From NCBI GenBank assembly GCA_012934845.2, contig WNNJ02001299.1:57216-121215 (forward strand): a stretch of 64,000 nucleotides of DNA. The letters are read 5' to 3'. This DNA comes from Pomphorhynchus laevis (taxonomy: Eukaryota > Acanthocephala > Palaeacanthocephala > Echinorhynchida > Pomphorhynchidae). Every line of letters begins with the position of its first letter. Within the stretch, counting starts at the first letter, position 1. Shown in pieces: positions 1 to 11,560 of the stretch. The notes beneath the pieces were generated by a model. That model made no database searches. It saw only the letters and a program-made list of their open reading frames with translations, and was not told the DNA's origin. Position numbers and translations under genes: made by a program.

Positions 1-103
1 ATTAATTATTCCCAAAACTGCGACGAAGTAACAGAGACAGACGATGTCAAGAAGGCCATACGACGAATACAGTATGCCTCTTCGTTAGTAAGGGGAAAGA
101 AGA

Positions 104-264
104 TGTTACATACAGCATTATGCGCATCATCACAATGAACAGCACAAATACTGCAAACCATTGTATGAATAACAACAGCGGCACCCTTTATTGTAGTACT
201 ATATAAACGGATTTGCTAATATTATTGTCGTTGTTTTTCCAGTGTTTGTATTCAGTAAGTAACA
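104..264 (+). repeat. LTR-like sequence (fossil)
   Basis: The segment starts TGTTAC and ends GTAACA, giving the short inverted termini of an LTR. It contains a TATATAA box near 211. It is preceded by a purine run (AAGGGGAAAGAAGA) that looks like a polypurine tract. This suggests the 3' LTR of a plus-strand element whose body lies left of the window, or a solo LTR. No partner LTR is visible, so family and boundaries are tentative. Bases 1-103 read open in frame 1 but the protein is not recognised. Confidence 0.35.
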
Positions 265-303
265 AACTTTTACTTGTTTTGTTTTGCTCCAAATTGGTTT
301 CGT

Positions 304-2640
304 TCAAGATGACACTCTAGACTTGCCAAATACGCATTTATCTTTATTCACTCGAATATTTGCTTGATTAAACCTGTCTAGTACCTGCTTCAATCTTTCG
401 ATATGACTTTCCATATTTTCCGCTGCAATAATAATGTCATCGAGATAAACCGCCACTCTTTCAATTCCATCCAATAAGGAAGTCATTCACCGTTGAAAAA
501 TAATAGGACTGGTTGTCAAACCGAACGGGAGACGGCGGTATCGGAAAAATGTAATGAGAGTAGCAATTGTCAATAAAGAACGGCATTCCGGAGCAATCGG
601 CATTTTTAAATATGCTTATCGTAAATCAATTTTGGAATATATCTTGCCGCCGGCTATTTTTATCATTATGCTATCGAAGGTTGGCATTTCATACATTTCC
701 GCACTTAACACTGGATTTATTGTCACTCGAAAATCGGCACAAATACAAATATCTTTATCTGCTTTCCGTACGATGACTAAAGTGTTGCCCATTTGATGAC
801 ATCTTGCCCCACATCGATCGTTTCTATCACACCTTCCTTCTGCAATCTTTGAATTTCTATTGTCACAACTGTGCGAAGATGGAACGGAATTCTTCTACAG
901 GGTATTGTCTTTGGTATCGCATTTTCGTGGACGTGTAGTTTTACCTCAAAATTCTTTATTTGACAGGATTGAGAAGTAAATAAACTTGAATGAATTTGCA
1001 AGACTTTTTAACCACCGAGGATTTCTTAAGCTGGGACATCCTATGTTTCGCCATATTGTCGCAGGAAGAGTTGAAATTGCCGCACCCGTATCATAATCCA
1101 TTACACATGACTGGTTGTTTAACTTAACACTGATCGAAGGCCCCTCGTATGATTGTACTTGAAATATTTCGACATCTTCTGCCTCTACTTGCAACAATGC
1201 GATTTCGTCATCAAATAGCGCTTCCTGCACTTCGTTTATCCTGGTTGTTTTATGCTTCTTAACTTGACAACATATCTGAACATGACTAATTTTATTGCAG
1301 AAATAGCATCGCAATTTTTTGCTGGACATTCAATTTGATTTGCATTAAATCGGTTGCACTTATTGCATCTGGTTGCTTTGTTATACCGTTTAGACCTATC
1401 CTTGTTCAACTCGAAAACCTTTGTTTCATTTGCTTCCTACCCTTGAATCGGCTTGATAAGTGTGGTGGCTCGACGTGTCAATTGAAACGTTCGAGCGATA
1501 TTTAAGACTTCTTCTAAGCTGGAATTCGGTAATCGGAGCGCTGCATTTCACACCTCTGGATGAGGAGTTTGTATTACTAACATATATCTTATCCGTTCAT
1601 CAACAGCCTGTTTTTCGTTCCTGATTTCACTTGAAAAAAACTTACATGTGTTGGCGATTCCTCTTGCATGGGCTATTCAGGATGCATATGTCTGATCGGG
1701 TTGATACGTGCACTGAGAAAATTCGTATCTCGCAGTCAGGATATGGATGGGCTAATCGTAGTGCCTCTTCAATACATTGATGATATCATCGTAACTGGTT
1801 GTCGTGCCCATTACTTGAGGAAGTAACTTTTTTAACAATTGATACGTCTTGCTGCCCACCGAAGATAGAAGAATTTATTTCTGTTGCGGATCATGGTTTC
1901 TGTCTTGTGCTCGCAAAAAATGTGCAAATTGATCGGAATAATCCATCCACGTTTCATCTTCCTCTTGAAACTGGCGAAAATTTGTATAAACTGCACCACC
2001 ACGGGCCGAACCCATTTGTATACGTTCAATTAGTTCCTATATGGCAACAATCTTCTTTTGTTGATCATTTAATAATATCCGGAGTTCTCCCTTACTAGGA
2101 GTTATCTCACCCTCGTCGCCACTTGTAGTATTGTCTAACATTTAAAGTGTCTAAACGACAAATATTAAAGAGTCACTTTATACTGAAAATAAACAACAAC
2201 GCAATAAAAGAAATGTCACAGCATATATATAATCACTGTCGGTACAATATCAAAAGATCTCTGAATGAGTAGGCACACTCATTCTATTTTCTAATACAAC
2301 CATTGTTTAGTGTGTGCATTGCTTCTTACATTATCAGGATCAATGATTGTACCGCTACTCATACGTTACAATTACTCTTTACCAGAAAAAGACTTCACCT
2401 TACCTTTTTGGACGTCTTCGAATCCGACTGCTGCGTCGAACTATCGCTGGTTGGACTACAAACCGAGATTTGTTATTGGTTGTCTCCTCAAACCCATTTC
2501 TGTCTCGTTGTGGGGATCCTTCTGTGAATTTCTCTTGAGTATTTTCAGTCAATGGCTGTGACCTACTGGTATCACCTGTTTAGCTAATGATATTCGATCT
2601 TCTGCTCAAATAAGTACGAGTCTCGTCTTGTTGTAAGTTA
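304..2640 (-). mobile_element. Decayed Gypsy-type LTR retrotransposon (fossil, G2)
   Basis: On the minus strand the parts run in Gypsy order. A gag start lies near 2120, a CCHC-type knuckle near 1260-1330, an aspartic protease (MDYDTGAAISTLP) near 1070-1110, then reverse transcriptase ending with AVYLDDIII near 440. RNase H and integrase are absent downstream. Upstream of the LTR at 2124-2370, bases 2371-2640 read as an integrase-type C-terminus rich in Arg (RRSSRIRRRPKK), so two element pieces appear to share one LTR. The protein relates to the young element at 4408-9095 but is clearly diverged. It is an old, heavily broken copy with many interruptions. Confidence 0.8.
2124..2370 (-). repeat. 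LTR of Gypsy fossil G2
   Basis: On the minus strand this 247-bp segment begins TGTAACGTATGAG, resembling TGTAATGTATGAA at the start of the 253-bp LTR at 4408. It ends TACTACA and is followed by AG and TGGCGACGAGGGTGAG, the same primer-binding-like sequence found in the young element. A TATATATA box lies inside. The 5' edge is chosen from the terminal match to the related LTR. Confidence 0.65.
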
Positions 2641-3381
2641 GATTAGATTAGATTTTGAAAAAACACACTATATCAACATTAAGGGCTTTAAGCCCACGAA
2701 TTTATTTTTTAAATTATTTTTTTCACAATACAAAATATTCTATCATAATATTTGAATTGTTCAACTAATTATATTTTGAATATTACATGAAGACCAATCA
2801 ACGTCGATTATAATACCGGGAATTCACTTTTCAATTGTTTTCTTCCAGTTACAAAATATTTTATCATAATATTCAAATTGTTCAACCAATCAGATTTTGA
2901 ATATTACCACTATTCTAATCAACACTGCTTTAAGCCATAGAAATAATTTTTTAAATTGTATTTTTCCAATAACAAAATATTTTATCGTATCTCAATTACA
3001 AAATATTTTATCATAATATTAATATTGTTCAACCAAAAAGATTTTGAATATTACCAGTAGACCAATCAATTTTGGCGTAATCCTAGGAATTCATTTTTTC
3101 AATTGTTTTTTCCAATTACAAAATATTTTATCATGATATTCAGATTGTTTAATTAAACAGATTTTGAATATTACGACTATTCGAATCAACACCGGCTAAA
3201 AGCCAGAGAAATAATTTTTTGGATTGTATTTTTCCAAGCCTGGACATTCATTTATTAAATTTTCTTCCAGTTACAAAATATTTTATCATGATATTCAGAT
3301 TGTTCAATTAAACAGATTTTGAATATTACCACTTTTCTAATCAGCACAGGCTAAAAGCTTGAGAAATAATATTTAAAATTA
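2641..3381. repeat. ~121-bp AT-rich satellite, block 1
   Basis: Recurring landmarks (ACAAAATATTTTATCATAAT, then CAGATTTTGAATATTACC, then CCGGCTAAAAGCCAG) repeat about every 121 bp, with some monomers expanded or shortened. About five to six diverged units are visible. The same satellite continues at 9626-10448, so the LINE and Gypsy elements between them interrupt one array. No protein coding is evident. Confidence 0.8.
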
Positions 3382-3387
3382 ATATAA

Positions 3388-4407
3388 TTGTCGTTCAAAC
3401 ATGCTATAGTTCGCCTATTATTAAAGAAGCATCATCTTGATCCAAGTTCCGCCTCCTCCTATAGACCAATATCAAACCTTCCGACCATCTCAAAACTTTT
3501 CGAGCGTCTCATCCTCAGACAGGTAAGCAACTACATATCATCAAATTCTATGTTTCCACCTTTTCAATCAGCATATCGACCACAACATTCTACTATGACC
3601 GCATGCACAAAACTCTCCAATGATCTACTTCTTGCTCTTGACAAACATCTAGTAAGCCTTGTAATTTCACTTGATTTATCCTCCGCCTTTGATGTAGTTG
3701 ATCACACTATACTTCTCTAATGTCTCAAACACATTACTGCTTCTCGTCTCATGTCATTTCTTGGTTCAAATCCTACCTCTCAAATCGCTCTTATCACGTA
3801 GTCTCCAACTCTTCTGCGCCGGTTCCTCTCAGCTGCGGTGTACCACAAGGATCCGTTCTAGGGCCGCTTCTTTTCACCCTTCTTCTTGGTGATTTATCTT
3901 CCATCGTGGTCCCTTTCGGCTTTGAAGTTATTCAGTACGCTGACGATATAGTAATCTATGCATCATGCACATTTACATCTACATCCAACCTCGCTTCTGA
4001 TGCATCGTCTTGCCTCTCTGCTATTCACGCATATCTTTGTTCAATCCGTATGTTTTTAAACAACGAGAAATCTAACATGATGTGGATAACACCGCGCTAC
4101 TCTTACACTTTTGATTTTCCAGTATGCATACACAATTTCCGTCTACCAGAAGTGACTATCATGGCAATCCTCGGTGTCCCTTTTGACAATAATCTCTCGT
4201 TTCTGCCTTTTATTCGTAGCAAGATCAGTTCATGCTCCCTCATCCTCCGTGACATTCGAAGTGTCCGTAGAAACCTCGACGTCAAATCGACAGCTATTTT
4301 AATCTCCAGCCTTTTCATGCCTCGTCTAGAATATTGCTTAGGTCTTCTCGTAAACTGTCCAGCATATCAATTTCACTATCTACAAAGGATTCTGCACATG
4401 GCGCTGC
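3388..4407 (+). pseudogene. CR1/L2-like LINE ORF2, reverse-transcriptase part
   Basis: The protein reads YRPISNLPTISKLFERLIL, then SLDLSSAFDVVDHTILL (RT motif A), CGVPQGSVLGPLLF and YADDIVIYA (the catalytic YADD box). This order matches CR1/L2-clade LINE reverse transcriptases, which copy element RNA at a nicked target site. The reading frame shifts near 3718, where one open frame stops and the next continues, so this copy is probably inactive. The thumb region runs until the Gypsy insertion. Clade assignment rests on motif wording only. Confidence 0.85.
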
Positions 4408-4660
4408 TGTAATGTATGAACGAATACAAATGGCACAAAGCAACGTTTCGCCATGCAGATGCAACTTATTGATGTTCCGCTTCTTCGTTACACGACCACT
4501 GTCGTATGCTGATCGGCGGTGATTGTAGTATTACTTAATCATTACAGAATTGCTTATAAAACACTACTTGTTGCTTTCAAAACAGTTTTTCGTGTTTTGT
4601 GCTGTTGACTAAAAAGCTTCCATTTGTATTTCATTTTAAATGATCAATGAAAACGTTACA
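4408..4660 (+). repeat. 5' LTR of G1
   Basis: Starts TGTAATG and ends GTTACA, with a CTTATAAAAC TATA-type box near 4552. It matches 8843-9095 along its whole length with one visible difference. The upstream 5 bp (GCTGC) is repeated after the other LTR. Confidence 0.95.
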
Positions 4661-5720
4661 AATGGCGACGAGGGTGAGATACCCAGTAAGGCTGAGCTCT
4701 TATCATTGTTGTGGAAGCAAGCTGAAGAAAACAAAACACTCATGCAGACTATGAAGACGTTGTTAGAAGATAGACAAGGAAACTCAAAAAGCCAACCGGT
4801 ATTATTTCGAAAATTTCTTGAAGATGAAGAATTATGGCCCGGATATTATGGCCAATTTATGCATCACGTGAACGCTATGAAATATATGGACGATAAAGAT
4901 CGGAAAGAGATTCTACTAGCATCTATTGGACCACAAGCATATGGGCTGCTCAAGAAATTAATACCTACGATTGCTGAAGAAAACACAACTTACACTCGCA
5001 TTGTTGAAACGCTAGACCGTCATTACCGGAAGACAGTTCATATTGTAGCAGCGCGATACGAATTTGCAACGATCGATATGAAGCCGGGGCAGAATTATGC
5101 ACAGTGGATCGCAGAAGCCAGAGATCTAGCTAACAAATGCCGCTTCTTCTCTCCTACTATAGGAAACGAGGTCCAAGCGGTAGACGAGCGGTTAAGAGAC
5201 TTGATTATCGCACGCACACCTCACGAAGAAGTCAGAAGGACAGCACTTCGTCTCCCAAATCCGACGTTGGACGAGGTCATTAATATAGCCACTACATTTG
5301 AGATGACTCGAGCCACTACAATGTTGTTGCAACGAAACGATAGTGCGCAACACAAATCATTCGAGAATGACGTGCATCAAATGACAAAGATTCCACAAAG
5401 AACCAAATGCAATCGTTGTGGGTTGGTGCATCTACCGAATGCGAAATGTGTGGCAAGAGATGGTAAATGTTACAAATGTAACCGAAAAGGGCATTACGCA
5501 CGATTTTGCCGATCTCGTAATAGTACTCGAGTCGTACACGACCTTATAGAAGACGATTTTGAAGAGGACGACAAACTGGGAATTGCTCAATTGAGGATAC
5601 ATCATCAGGAAATTAATGAAATAAATAGAGGAGAAGACTACCCTCAAATTATAGTAAAGTTGAATGGCTTAGAAGTAGCCATGGAATATGACACGGGAGC
5701 AGCAGTATCAACGGTACCAA
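4640..5720 (+). other. G1 gag and protease region
   Basis: The region encodes a gag-like polypeptide with a capsid-like middle part and a C-terminal zinc-binding segment (CNRCG near 5410, then CYKCNRKGHYARFC near 5470-5510). The aspartic protease signature MEYDTGAAVSTVP lies near 5680-5720. Gag would package element RNA and the protease would process the polyprotein. The first ATG lies inside the 5' LTR and the frame reads through the primer-binding-like sequence. The related fossil at 304-2640 keeps the same layout, so it looks like a family feature. Confidence 0.85.
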
Positions 5721-5949
5721 GTTCAGTTTAGAACCAGTTGAAATGTCCTAGTCTGATTTCAGCAAGGTGGCTAAGAAGCTACACTGGCGACAAAATACGC
5801 ACAGTAGGAAGATGCCAGGTATCGGTAGAGTTAAATAATAAGATAGCAAATTTGGAGGTAGAAGTCATCAACACCGACAATCACGCGTTGTTCGGTCGAC
5901 CCTGGATCAAAGCATTTAATTTGGAATGGCCAAGTGTAGTTCATATTAA

Positions 5950-7260
5950 ACAGATTCTTGAAGATCTAAGCCTGCATGCAATCCGAGAAATTTTACAACC
6001 ATTCGCGCATCTGTTTGAAACCCGCGTTGGAGTTATCAAAGGTTTCAAGGCAAAGATTGTAATCAGCAGACAGGCATCGCCACGCATAGTGCCCAACAGA
6101 AGAATTCCCATATCGCTTAAAGATAAGACGATCGCCGAAATTGAACGGTTGTGCAAAGAGGAAATTTTGGAGCCAGTGCATGTCGATCGTGACAATATTG
6201 AATGGTCTACACCGCTTGTTATAGTTCGTAAGAAAGATGGCGACATACGGATTTGCGCAGATTTTCGAGTGACTATTAACTCATTCCTGTCGATTGAGTC
6301 GTATGAAATGCCAACCTTTGACTCAATAATGCTGACCATTGCAGGATCTCACTGGTACTCGAAAATCGACCTCAGAGATGCATATTTGCAAATGGAGGTG
6401 TCGGAAGAATGTAGGCATTTACTCACGGTATCAACACCATTAGGTTTCTATCGGTATCGGCGGTTGCCATTCGGATTGTCGATTAGTCCAGCTATTTTTC
6501 AAAGATATATGTCCAATTTGATGATGGGAATTAATGGAGTGGCCACGTACTTAGACGATATTTTGATCGGAACGCATACAAATGAGGAACATATGATGCA
6601 ATTACATAGTGATGAAGAGACTGTCTAAAGCGAATATTCACATTAGGTCTGACAAGTGCGTTTTTTGTAAGGAGAAGATTGACTTTCTTGCTCACCAGTT
6701 AGGGCAAAATCAGATATTACCATCACCGTCAAAGATAACGGCAATTCAAAATATGGAACGCCCGCAGAATAAAACACAATTAAGATCCTTCTTAGGCGCA
6801 GTTTCCTTTCTGGACAGATTTTTACCACGACTGAGATGGAGTTGCATAGACTTATATAATCTTACGGGCAAGAACACACGATGGCGGTGGTATACTAGTC
6901 ATGAAGAAAGCTGGGATTTAATAAAGAAAACATTATCGGACGCAAAAATACTAGTACCCTATAATGGGAAGTCGAATTTAAAATTAGCATGTGATGCCTC
7001 TGAATATGGTGTTGGGTCGGTATTATTGCAGGAAGAGAAAATGGGGTATAAACCAGTAGCATATGCATCGCGTATACTCCAAACAGCGGAAAAGCAATAT
7101 TCACAAATCGACAAGGAAGCGATTGCATTGATATTCGGAATACGCAAATTTCATCAATACATAGCGGGCCGCAAATTTATCATTGAAACTGATCACAAGC
7201 CGTTGCAACACATATTTGGTGAAAAGCGAAACCTACAAAAGACAGTTAATCATCGTCTGG
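5950..7260 (+). other. G1 reverse transcriptase and RNase H region
   Basis: RT motifs include WSTPLVIVRKKDG, SKIDLRDAYLQM, RYRRLPFGLSISPAIFQR and the catalytic ATYLDDILIG near 6540-6570. The RNase H domain follows near 6970-7250, with KLACDASEYGVGSVLLQ and FIIETDHKPLQHIF. Together they copy element RNA into DNA and remove the RNA strand. Sequence style is that of Ty3/Gypsy elements (Metaviridae). Confidence 0.9.
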
Positions 7261-7599
7261 TACGCTGATGGACAATTCTAAACCAGTACAACTATACACT
7301 GCAATTTATAAAAGGAAGTGAGAACACGTTAGCGGATATGTTATCACGTTTACCACAAGAAAGTACACAAACTAAAGGCGATGATGATCCGGCAATAGTA
7401 CATCTAATCCAAGATGAAGCAGCTGAGCAAAGCGGATTATCGTTGGATAGTATTTTGTCAGCAACAAATCTGGATGCAGAGTTAAGATTAGTTAAAAGCT
7501 ATATTACGAGGGGATGGCCAACAACAACAATGCCTACACATTTGAAGGCGTATCAGAGTCATGCGCAAGATCTATCCATAGAATCAGGGGCGGTAATGT

Positions 7600-8830
7600 G
7601 TTTGGGAAGGATTGTAATTCCTTCAGAACTTCGGAAGAAGACATTAGATCATATTCATCTAGGACACCCTGGAATTGTGGCAATGAAAAGTTTAGCGAGA
7701 ACATATGTATGGTGGCCTAAATTGTCAGAAGAGGTCGAAAAATACGTGCTCCATTGCCCTGAATGCCAGAAATCTAGAAATACTCCACCGGACTACCCAC
7801 TACAGAATTGGCCAATTACTAGTAGTCCGTGGGAAAGAGTGCATGTCGATTTTGCTGGTCCGGTCAAGGAACAATATTATCTGTTGATGCAGTGTGCGGC
7901 AAGTAAATGGCCCGAAGTATTACCTATAGCGTCACTGCATGCGCACACGGTAATTTCAAAAATGAGAGAAGTATTTGCACGATTGGGAGTTCCCGCTGAA
8001 CTCGTCTCCGACAACGGTCCTCCGTTTACATCAGCGTTGTTTACAACATTCTTGAAAAATAACAACATTCGCCACCGGCTGACCACGCCATATCACCCAA
8101 AATCAAATGGATTGATAGAAAGGTTGGTGCAGACAGTCAAACAGCGTGTTTTACTACGATGCGAAAGAGGCGCTGTTAATAAAAGATTGCAGCAATTTCT
8201 CATGAGCTATAGAAATTCCATTCATTGTTCAACAAAGGAAACGCCTGCAAGATTAATGATAGGAAGGAATTTGTCTACGCTGTGGGATCACATTCAACTA
8301 GCGAGAGTAACTGCAATGGAAAGTCAGAATCGACAAAAGAAATATTACGACCGACGTTGTAAAGCACGTGCTTTCCAGGTGGGAGATGAAGTTTGGTACA
8401 GACCGAATAATAAAATAAAATGGAAATCAGGGATAATAGTCGAACGAACTTCGGAGACCACGTACAGTGTAGAATGCCATGGTAGATATATTCGCGGGCA
8501 CATCGATCAATTGCGACGAAGATACAGGGAAACCGAGAGACAAGTAGTTAGTGGGTTTGATTGGCCAGCTATAGAGACATCAGATACCACATATGAAAAG
8601 AACGATAAAGAAAGAAACTCTGACGATGCAACGAGGAACGATCTAGAACAACCCGCGGAGAATTTGGCCAGCACTGAGAAAATAGTTACAGAAACACTAG
8701 GCAGCAATACCGATGCGAATCTGCAGCAAGAGAATGGACCACATAATGATTCGAATCAAGCTATGACCGTATTGAGACAAAGCGAAAGAAAACGCACACG
8801 ACCAGAAAGATTTGGAGCAAGTTGGCCGTG
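7600..8830 (+). other. G1 integrase region
   Basis: The HHCC zinc domain lies at about 7650-7765 (HLGHPG, CPECQ). The DDE catalytic core follows, with HVDFAG near 7845, SDNGPPFTS near 8010 and NGLIERL near 8105 supplying the acidic triad. A C-terminal domain (VGDEVWYRPNNK) and a basic tail (RQSERKRTRPERFG) end just before the 3' LTR. It would insert the cDNA into the genome. Confidence 0.9.
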
Positions 8831-8842
8831 GTGAAGAGAAGA

Positions 8843-9095
8843 TGTAATGTATGAACGAATACAAATGGCACAAAGCAACGTTTCGCCATGCAGATGCAAC
8901 TTATTGATGTTCCGCTTCTTTGTTACACGACCACTGTCGTATGCTGATCGGCGGTGATTGTAGTATTACTTAATCATTACAGAATTGCTTATAAAACACT
9001 ACTTGTTGCTTTCAAAACAGTTTTTCGTGTTTTGTGCTGTTGACTAAAAAGCTTCCATTTGTATTTCATTTTAAATGATCAATGAAAACGTTACA
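8843..9095 (+). repeat. 3' LTR of G1
   Basis: Full-length match to the 5' LTR, again TGTAATG to GTTACA. It is followed immediately by GCTGC, the target-site duplication, and then the interrupted LINE. Confidence 0.95.
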
Positions 9096-9473
9096 GCTGC
9101 TAGGGTCATCTTCTGCCTTCGTAAGTACGACCACATCTCCAACACCCTCCGCATCCTTAACTGGCTCGACATTCCGAGCCGCATAACCTCTCAAATTCTC
9201 ACACTTGCATGGCAAATCAAATTCCGGCACAACCCTCCTTATCTATATCTTCCTGATAGCGCATCCAATATGACGACTGGTCTCTCCCTAAGAAGTCATC
9301 GCTCCTATTCACTTTTCATCCCCCGTCACAACGGTAATCACGGATATCGTGCGTTCACCATCGCTGCACCACGCCTTTGCAACAAACTTTCTCGAGACAC
9401 AAAATCATTGACGTCGCTTAAACACTTCAAAACTTCCTTGATCGCCATACTTCTTGCAAACGAACTAAAATAA
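9096..9473 (+). pseudogene. CR1/L2-like LINE ORF2, C-terminal end
   Basis: Downstream of the Gypsy 3' LTR the LINE resumes as AARVIFCLRKYDHISNTLRI and ends with YRAFTIAAPRLCNKLSRDTK and ILLANELK before the stop at 9473. A GYRAFTIAAPRLWNKLP-type ending is typical of L2/CR1 ORF2 proteins. The open frame appears to start at 9075, but those first codons belong to the LTR and are not LINE sequence. Bases 9474-9625 are 3' UTR. Confidence 0.85.
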
Positions 9474-9625
9474 CACTTTTAGCCGCAATCAATTCAATAA
9501 CTCTACATACAAGTTCAAACACTCATCGGACGTAAACTTGTCTTTTTTTAATTTTTATAGTGGGCCTGTAGATGGTTCTATTTTACCATAACGGCCACTC
9601 TAAATAAATTCTATTCTATTTTATT

Positions 9626-10448
9626 TAAATTGTTTTCTTCCAATTTCAAAATATTGTATCGTAAAATTCGAATTGTTCAACCAATCAGATTTTGAATATT
9701 TACGGTAGTTCAATCAACGTTGGCTTAAAGCTAGGAAGTAAATTATCTAAATTATCTTCTTCAAATTAAATATTATCTTATGATAATATTTAGATTGCTC
9801 AACCAACTAGATTTTGAAAAATAACACTAAATCAACGTTAACGGCTTTAAGCTTGCGAATTTATTTTTTTTAATTATTATTTTTTAAATTACAAAATATT
9901 TTATCATAATATTCAAATTGTTCAATTAAACAGATTTTGAAAAATCACACTAGATCAATCAACGTCATCTTTAAGCTAGGGAATTACTTCTTTTAATTGT
10001 CATCTTCAAATTACAAAATATCCATTCATAATATTCTTATTATCCGATCAATCAAATTTTGAATATTACCAATAGTTCAATAAACGCCGGCCTCAAGTCC
10101 GAGAATAATATCTTTAATATTATCTTATGATAATATTTAGATTGCTCAACCAACTAGATTTTGAAAAATAACACTAGATCAACCTTAACGGCTTTAAGCT
10201 TGCGAATTTATTTTTTTAAATTATTATTTTTTAAATTACAAAATATTTTATCATAATATTCAGATTGTTTAATTAAACAGATTTTGAATATTACCACTAT
10301 TCGAATCAACACCGGCTAAAAGCCAGGGAAATAATTTTTTGATTTGTTTTCTTCCAATTCCAAAATATTTTCTCGTAATAATCGGATTGACAACCAATCA
10401 GATTTTGAATATTATCAGTAGACTAATCAACGCCGGCTAAAAGCCAGG
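9626..10448. repeat. ~121-bp AT-rich satellite, block 2
   Basis: The same monomer as at 2641-3381, about six to seven units, with landmarks AAAATATT, CAGATTTTGAATATTA and CCGGCTAAAAGCCAG. Some units near 9770 and 10130 share a variant (ATTATCTTATGATAATATTT) and look like a local higher-order duplication. The array stops abruptly at an old LINE fragment. Confidence 0.8.
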
Positions 10449-11560
10449 ATAGCGCAGTCTATTATTTCGAACCAGGTCAGACACGGTAACGCCGAGTGAA
10501 CATCCTGAATACATTTCTGCGTTTGATACGGGATCGAGCGGATTGACTCTTGCAATTTTGCGTAGACAACGGCGTTTAAATACATCAAGCTGCTTACCTG
10601 TGGTAAGTTTCTCAGGCTAGCACTCAGAGCCATACAACAGAACTGAGCGGGCAACAGACTTATACATTTGGACCTTTATTTTAATAGATACATTGGTATC
10701 GCGCCAGAGAGTTTAGACGTGAGACGTAAAACCAGCTTTTATTTTCTACTTCGAATGTTGCCATCACATCAACAGTCATCGGAAAATATTGAACCGAGAT
10801 AAGTGAACGATTGTACCTGAGCTAACATTTCTGTATGTTAAGGTGCAATCCGTATTTTCTTGCTGCCTCGTCTATTCTGTTTGATGTACGTTGAGCATCA
10901 TCAGATATTTCTGATAGTACAACAACATAACTCGCAACAGGTCAGATCAGAAAGCAGAAGATTGCTCGGATGCAAGCGTATACCCTCACTGTGCTAGTCA
11001 AGTGTTTCCCAAAAAAGACTCTCAATAACAATATTAAATAGTTCTGGTGACAGTCCACCACCTGTCGAACACCTGAACTGACGGGAAACGACCTTCATAT
11101 ACAGCTACCTTCTCGCACGACAGACATAGTATTTTCATAAATTGCATCGAGAAGTTCACATAGGCGCGTAGGAATACCTAAGGTATGGAGGAGTTTCCAG
11201 ACTGCTAGTCGACTAACTTTCTCATTTGCCGACTTGAAATCAAAGAATAATAACACCAACGTCTGATGAGACTCTTGACGGACATCCATCAGAACGCGAA
11301 GGGTAAATATATGATCAATACATCCTCGGTTTGATCTAAATTCGGGTGATTTTCTCTTGTTTGGATTTGCCGCAAAATCCCGATTCTATACAGAATTACG
11401 CTTTCCATGATTTTATGTACAACCGGTAGGAGTTATAAGGCCGGTAATTCGAACATAGTGAAGCGTCCCTTTTTTTAGTATTGGAATTATAACCGAAGTC
11501 TGCCAATCCAAGGGAACCCTAGCATTGAATATTATTTAAATGTGCATTGGATATTATGAA
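10449..11560 (-). pseudogene. RTE/Nimb-like LINE reverse transcriptase, decayed
   Basis: On the minus strand from about 11560 downwards the sequence reads NYRPI-type RT start, a GF/DHI-like segment, LVLLFFDFKSANEKVSRL (motif A region, 11200-11280), LGIPTRLCELLDAIYENT, and near 10700-10500 a C-terminal YKSVARSVLLYGSECQPE then RRCLRKIARVNPLD. The last block matches the ending common in RTE-like LINEs (LLYGSE, RRCLRRI). Several stops and frame changes separate the blocks. The clade is inferred from these motifs and could also be another APE-type LINE. Confidence 0.65.

Larger units (their letters stand above)
4408..9095 (+). mobile_element. Young Gypsy-type LTR retrotransposon (fossil, G1)
   Basis: This is a near-complete element of about 4.7 kb with two 253-bp LTRs that show one visible mismatch, flanked by a 5-bp target duplication GCTGC (4403-4407 and 9096-9100). 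A primer-binding-like TGGCGACGAGGG follows the 5' LTR and a purine tract (GGTGAAGAGAAGA) precedes the 3' LTR. Inside are gag with zinc knuckles, protease, reverse transcriptase, RNase H and integrase, in Gypsy order. No envelope gene is seen. LTR identity indicates a recent insertion. The coding region is broken in about three places, so this copy looks inactive. Confidence 0.95.
3382..9625 (+). mobile_element. CR1/L2-like LINE, 5'-truncated, split by a Gypsy insertion
   Basis: Reverse-transcriptase sequence begins at the satellite junction near 3382, is interrupted at 4408-9095 by a Gypsy element, and resumes with the ORF2 C-terminus at 9096. The 3' UTR ends in a short (TTCTA)-type tail at 9596-9620 directly against satellite DNA. 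The 3' end is shared with the copy at 63640-64000. There is no endonuclease domain, so the copy is 5'-truncated, as is usual for LINEs. Its age lies between that of the satellite array and that of the Gypsy insertion. Confidence 0.85.

Noticed and set aside
2641-3381. CRISPR-like regular repeats
   Set aside because: Units are contiguous diverged ~121-bp satellite monomers without unique spacers, in a eukaryotic setting.
9075-9095. ATG at 9075 as the true start of a 132-codon gene
   Set aside because: The first codons are the end of a Gypsy LTR. The rest is the interrupted LINE ORF2 C-terminus.
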